A program made the translations under genes and the position numbers. Shown one piece after another: positions 5,370 through 7,898 of a stretch of DNA of 7,898 nucleotides; within the stretch, counting starts at the first letter, position 1, and each line of letters begins with the position of its first letter. The notes under the pieces were generated by a model that did not search any database, was not told the DNA's origin, and saw only the letters and a list, made by a program, of their open reading frames with translations. The stretch comes from JBGTFE01 sp036403235 (lineage in GTDB: Bacteria > Acidobacteriota > Blastocatellia > Pyrinomonadales > Pyrinomonadaceae). The stretch lies in assembly GCA_036403235.1 (NCBI GenBank), contig DASWRI010000020.1, forward strand, positions 1-7,898, read 5' to 3'.

Positions 5370-7697
5370 TTAACCTATTCCGGCGAGACGAAAGCGCGCG
5401 TCCGACTTTGTAACTTCAATTAGACGCGATGTTTCCTTAGTCAGGCGCTTTTGCGTGAGATAAAATTCGGCTTCTTTGCGCGCTTTTTCGAGGATTTCCA
5501 AATCGCGAATGATGTTCCCGATTTTGAACGTCTGGACGCCCGATTGACGCGTTCCGAGAATCTCGCCCTGACCGCGAATTTCCAAATCCTTTTCGGCGAT
5601 GCGAAAACCGTCGGTCGTCTCTTCCATAATGCCGAGCCGCTCGCGCGCGACCGATGTTTTTTTGTCGCCCGTCAGAAGCACGCAAAACGATTGCTCCGCG
5701 CCGCGCCCGACGCGCCCGCGCAATTGGTGAAGCTGCGAAAGCCCGAAGCGTTCGGCGTGCTCGATAATCATCAAAGACGCGTTCGGCACGTCGACGCCGA
5801 CCTCGATAACCGTCGTCGAAATCAAAATATTAATTTCGGCGCGCACGAATCTGCCCATTATTTCTTCTTTTTCCGCGCCTTTCATCTTGCCGTGAAGCAG
5901 ACCGACATTGTAGTTCGGAAAAATTTTATCGCGCAGTTCTTCGAACATTTTCGTCGCCGCTTTCAAATCCATCTTTTCCGATTCTTCAATCAGAGGATAA
6001 ACGACATAAACCTGTCGTCCGAGCTTGATTTCCCTTTCGATTCCCTTGTAAACGCCGTCGCGTTTGTCTTCGCCGACGACGACCGTTTTTATCGGCGTCC
6101 GGCCCGGCGGAAGCTCGTCAATCACCGAAACGTCCAAATCGCCGTAAACCGTCATTGCCAGACTGCGCGGAATCGGCGTCGCGGTCATCACCAGAATATC
6201 CGGATTAAACCCGCGCGCGCGAAGTTCGGCGCGCTGCAAAACGCCGAAGCGATGCTGCTCGTCGACGACCGCCAAACCCAATTTTTCAAACTCGACCGCG
6301 TCCTGTATAACCGCGTGAGTGCCGATGACGGCCTGAATCTCGCCGCTCGCGATGTCGGCCTGAACTTTCCGTTTTTCGGCGGCGCGAAGGCTGCCGACGA
6401 GCAAATCGACGCGGTAGGGCGAATCGGCGAAAATTTTCCTCGCGTTGCGCGCGTGCTGCTCGGCCAAAATTTCGGTCGGCGCCATCAGAGCGGTTTGATA
6501 ACCGTTTTCCATCGCGGCGAACATTGCCAGAAACGCGATAATCGTTTTTCCGCTGCCGACGTCGCCCTGCACGAGCCGGTTCATCGGTGCGTCGGACTGC
6601 ATATCTTCAAAAATCCGCTTGACGACGCGCTCCTGCGCGCCCGTCAAAGTAAACGGGAGAAGCGTCTGTATTCGCTCGAACGTTTTTGCGGAAATTTCGA
6701 TAATCGTGCCTTTCGGCTCTTTTTTCCGGTCGCCGCGCTTTAGCTGGAGAGCAAACGAAACCCAGAAAAACTCCTCAAAAATAAGACGTAGGTGAGCCTT
6801 GCTGCGCGACATTTCGTATTCGGAAATAAGCGAATCTTCGGGCGGAAAATGAATTTCTTCGACGGCTTCGGCGCGCGGTATCAGATTTTGTCGCCGGCAC
6901 AAATCTTCGGGCAGAGTTTCTTTGATTGTAGATTTATCGAGCTTTTGCAGCACGCTGAACATTATCTCGCGCAGGCGTTTTGTCTGAAATGGCCCGAGCT
7001 TTCGATAAACCGGAACGCGCCGGCCGACGTGAATCATCGCAAATTCGGGATTGTCCGTATCCTCTAGCAAATCCTCGTCGGATTCGTCCGTCGTTTTTTT
7101 GCTCTGGGGGCTGGTCTGTGCATCTTCGCCGGTTAAATTTCTGAGCAGCCCGAACTCGTCGTAATCGTTTTCCGACGGCAGAATTTCCAGCTCGTCCGGC
7201 TTATTTATCCGCAACGCAAATGTATTTTTTCGTCCGTCCCATTCCCATTTTCCGTAGGCGACAAAGCGTGTGCCGCGCTCGAACCGTTCTTTCCAGTAAT
7301 TGACGATGCGATAAGCGCCCTTGCCGGAGACAAACCACCAGACGACGACGGGTTTGCGCGTTCGTTCGGCGTCGCCGGCCGTGATTTCAAAAATAAACAG
7401 CGGCGGCGCTTTCGGGCCGCGATTTTTTCCGACCTGAAATCCGCCCGCGACGCGCGCGTAAAGCTCGACCGAGGCTTCCGCGTCGGTCGTCAATTCGTCA
7501 ATCTGAATAAAATTCGAGCGGTCTTCGTAGCGCATCGGAAAATAATTCAGCAAATCTTCGACGGTCGCTTCCGCAATATCGTTTTTGTATGAAAAGGCGG
7601 CCACCGCCAACGCCAATTTTCTCGCCATTGCGCTCGAAAGATTGGCAATTTCGTATGTGTGAAGCTCGACAATCGGCGTTTGAAGTTTGAGTTTCAT
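5370..7697 (-). CDS. recG: ATP-dependent DNA helicase RecG
   Basis: A monomeric superfamily 2 translocase that regresses stalled replication forks and migrates Holliday junctions. Domains in order: an N-terminal region ending in DLLNYFPMRYEDRS (48-61); an OB-fold wedge domain (about 62-235); Q-like motif LLPFTLTGAQ (346-355); Walker A GDVGSGKT (378-385); motif II DEQH (479-482); motif III TATPIPRSL (505-513); second helicase lobe with STTVIEVGVDVPNA (627-640) and QLRGRVGRG (658-666); and the TRG-type C-terminus (EIRGQGEILGTRQSG, 706-720). All catalytic motifs are intact. At 775 residues it is about 80 longer than E. coli RecG; much of the excess is a polar, acidic insertion at about 173-222 in the wedge domain, just before the conserved PVYRKLGPF strand. 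The ATG at 7695-7697 has no ribosome binding site but lies 7 bases after an extended -10-like element, so the mRNA may be leaderless. Confidence 0.98.
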   Translation of the reverse strand: MKLKLQTPIVELHTYEIANLSSAMARKLALAVAAFSYKNDIAEATVEDLLNYFPMRYEDRSNFIQIDELTTDAEASVELYARVAGGFQVGKNRGPKAPPLFIFEITAGDAERTRKPVVVWWFVSGKGAYRIVNYWKERFERGTRFVAYGKWEWDGRKNTFALRINKPDELEILPSENDYDEFGLLRNLTGEDAQTSPQSKKTTDESDEDLLEDTDNPEFAMIHVGRRVPVYRKLGPFQTKRLREIMFSVLQKLDKSTIKETLPEDLCRRQNLIPRAEAVEEIHFPPEDSLISEYEMSRSKAHLRLIFEEFFWVSFALQLKRGDRKKEPKGTIIEISAKTFERIQTLLPFTLTGAQERVVKRIFEDMQSDAPMNRLVQGDVGSGKTIIAFLAMFAAMENGYQTALMAPTEILAEQHARNARKIFADSPYRVDLLVGSLRAAEKRKVQADIASGEIQAVIGTHAVIQDAVEFEKLGLAVVDEQHRFGVLQRAELRARGFNPDILVMTATPIPRSLAMTVYGDLDVSVIDELPPGRTPIKTVVVGEDKRDGVYKGIEREIKLGRQVYVVYPLIEESEKMDLKAATKMFEELRDKIFPNYNVGLLHGKMKGAEKEEIMGRFVRAEINILISTTVIEVGVDVPNASLMIIEHAERFGLSQLHQLRGRVGRGAEQSFCVLLTGDKKTSVARERLGIMEETTDGFRIAEKDLEIRGQGEILGTRQSGVQTFKIGNIIRDLEILEKARKEAEFYLTQKRLTKETSRLIEVTKSDARFRLAGIG

Positions 7698-7704
7698 CGC
7701 GGAA

Positions 7705-7713
7705 ATTTTATCA
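7705..7713 (-). promoter_or_regulatory. Extended -10 element immediately upstream of recG
   Basis: TGATAAAAT on the minus strand has the form TGnTATAAT with one mismatch in the hexamer. It ends 7 bases before the recG ATG, so transcription would begin at or next to the start codon. No good -35 hexamer is visible at 16-18 bases, as is often the case with extended -10 promoters. There is also no Shine-Dalgarno motif, consistent with a leaderless message. Confidence 0.4.
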
Positions 7714-7744
7714 CAAAAAAAGTAGTGTCGGAGGCCAAACGTTT

Positions 7745-7795
7745 AAAGTTAAAAGTCAATTTGAACTTTGACCTTCGACTTTTGTCCTTGGACTT
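7745..7795. repeat. Palindromic heptamer repeat upstream of recG
   Basis: The left arm is AAAGTTA and AAAGTCA (7745-7758); the right arm is a run of four consecutive complementary-sense heptamers, ACTTTGA, CCTTCGA, CTTTTGT and CCTTGGA (7765-7792), then CTT. Several pairing registers are possible because the units are degenerate copies of each other. No T-run follows in either direction, so it is not a clear terminator. It starts at the stop codon of the gene entering from the right edge. Confidence 0.65.
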
Positions 7796-7898
7796 ATTTT
7801 TCCGTGTAAATTCGGCTAACAAAAGTTCCGTTTAGAAACTCTTTCGGGTTGAGCTGGCTTTGCAGAACGACGCCTTTATATTTGTTTGTGAGAAGCAT
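7794..7898 (-). CDS. C-terminal fragment of an unrecognised protein upstream of recG
   Basis: The minus-strand frame is open from the right edge to a TAA at 7794-7796 and reads MLLTNKYKGVVLQSQLNPKE then FLNGTFVSRIYTEK. A Met codon happens to fall exactly at the edge, so whether this is the start or an internal residue cannot be told; a 34-residue protein is unlikely and a cut gene is more probable. I recognise no motif and assign no function. It is in the same direction as recG and 96 bases upstream, with the heptamer repeat between them, its stop overlapping the first repeat unit. Confidence 0.5.
   Translation of the reverse strand: MLLTNKYKGVVLQSQLNPKEFLNGTFVSRIYTEK

Noticed and set aside
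5278..5420. A 47-codon plus-strand frame with a Lys-rich start in the AT-rich gap
   Set aside because: No ribosome binding site, it runs antisense into the recG 3' end, and nothing in it resembles a known small protein.
5451..6743. A 430-codon open frame on the plus strand, antisense to recG
   Set aside because: It lies wholly inside a fully motif-supported recG; its translation is low in complexity (Arg, Asn, Phe, His-rich), shows no family motif and no ribosome binding site. Long antisense frames arise from the codon bias of the real gene.

Overview
The window is a compact bacterial gene block. From position 238 to the right edge every gene is on the minus strand; a single plus-strand gene enters from the left edge and converges with them. 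In transcription order: an unrecognised gene cut by the right edge, recG (ATP-dependent branch-migration helicase), an rsmD-family rRNA methyltransferase paralogue with a long disordered N-terminus, a canonical rsmD, an EamA-type membrane transporter, aroC (chorismate synthase), and an exported TPR protein. There are no RNA genes, insertion sequences, integrases or CRISPR arrays. The content is chromosomal housekeeping: fork repair (recG), ribosome maturation (two RsmD-like proteins), aromatic amino-acid biosynthesis (aroC) and envelope functions (EamA, TPR).

The organism is a Gram-negative-type bacterium with moderate GC genes and clearly AT-rich gaps. Strong Shine-Dalgarno motifs are seen at only two starts (TPR gene and rsmD paralogue). 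The overall look would fit an Acidobacteriota or similar environmental lineage, but this is a guess. The recG-rsmD adjacency is a widespread bacterial arrangement that often continues into coaD; here there is a second rsmD-like gene and no coaD.

The most unusual signal lies between the genes. Four gaps (about 187-240, 2598-2733, 4190-4238, 7745-7795) each hold an imperfect palindrome whose arms are themselves short tandem repeats, with a 7-base period in three (GCTGAAA, ATTACGA, and a degenerate CCTTCGA-like unit) and a 9-base period in one (ATTCGTGGC-like). Their sequences are unrelated but the architecture is the same, and each begins inside or within about 15 bases of a stop codon. Two have the form of intrinsic terminators on the minus strand (187-240 and 4190-4238). 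In the 2598-2733 element the repeat supplies the last 14 residues and the stop of the EamA transporter. The second notable feature is the rsmD paralogue, whose N-terminus carries an RFQ-based seven-residue repeat with different codons in nearly every copy, which suggests selection on the protein.

The largest gene-free stretch, 5093-5369, is AT-rich, contains two short palindromes and probably holds the end of the recG transcript and the start of the rsmD-paralogue transcript. I found no defence, mobile or secondary-metabolite system.
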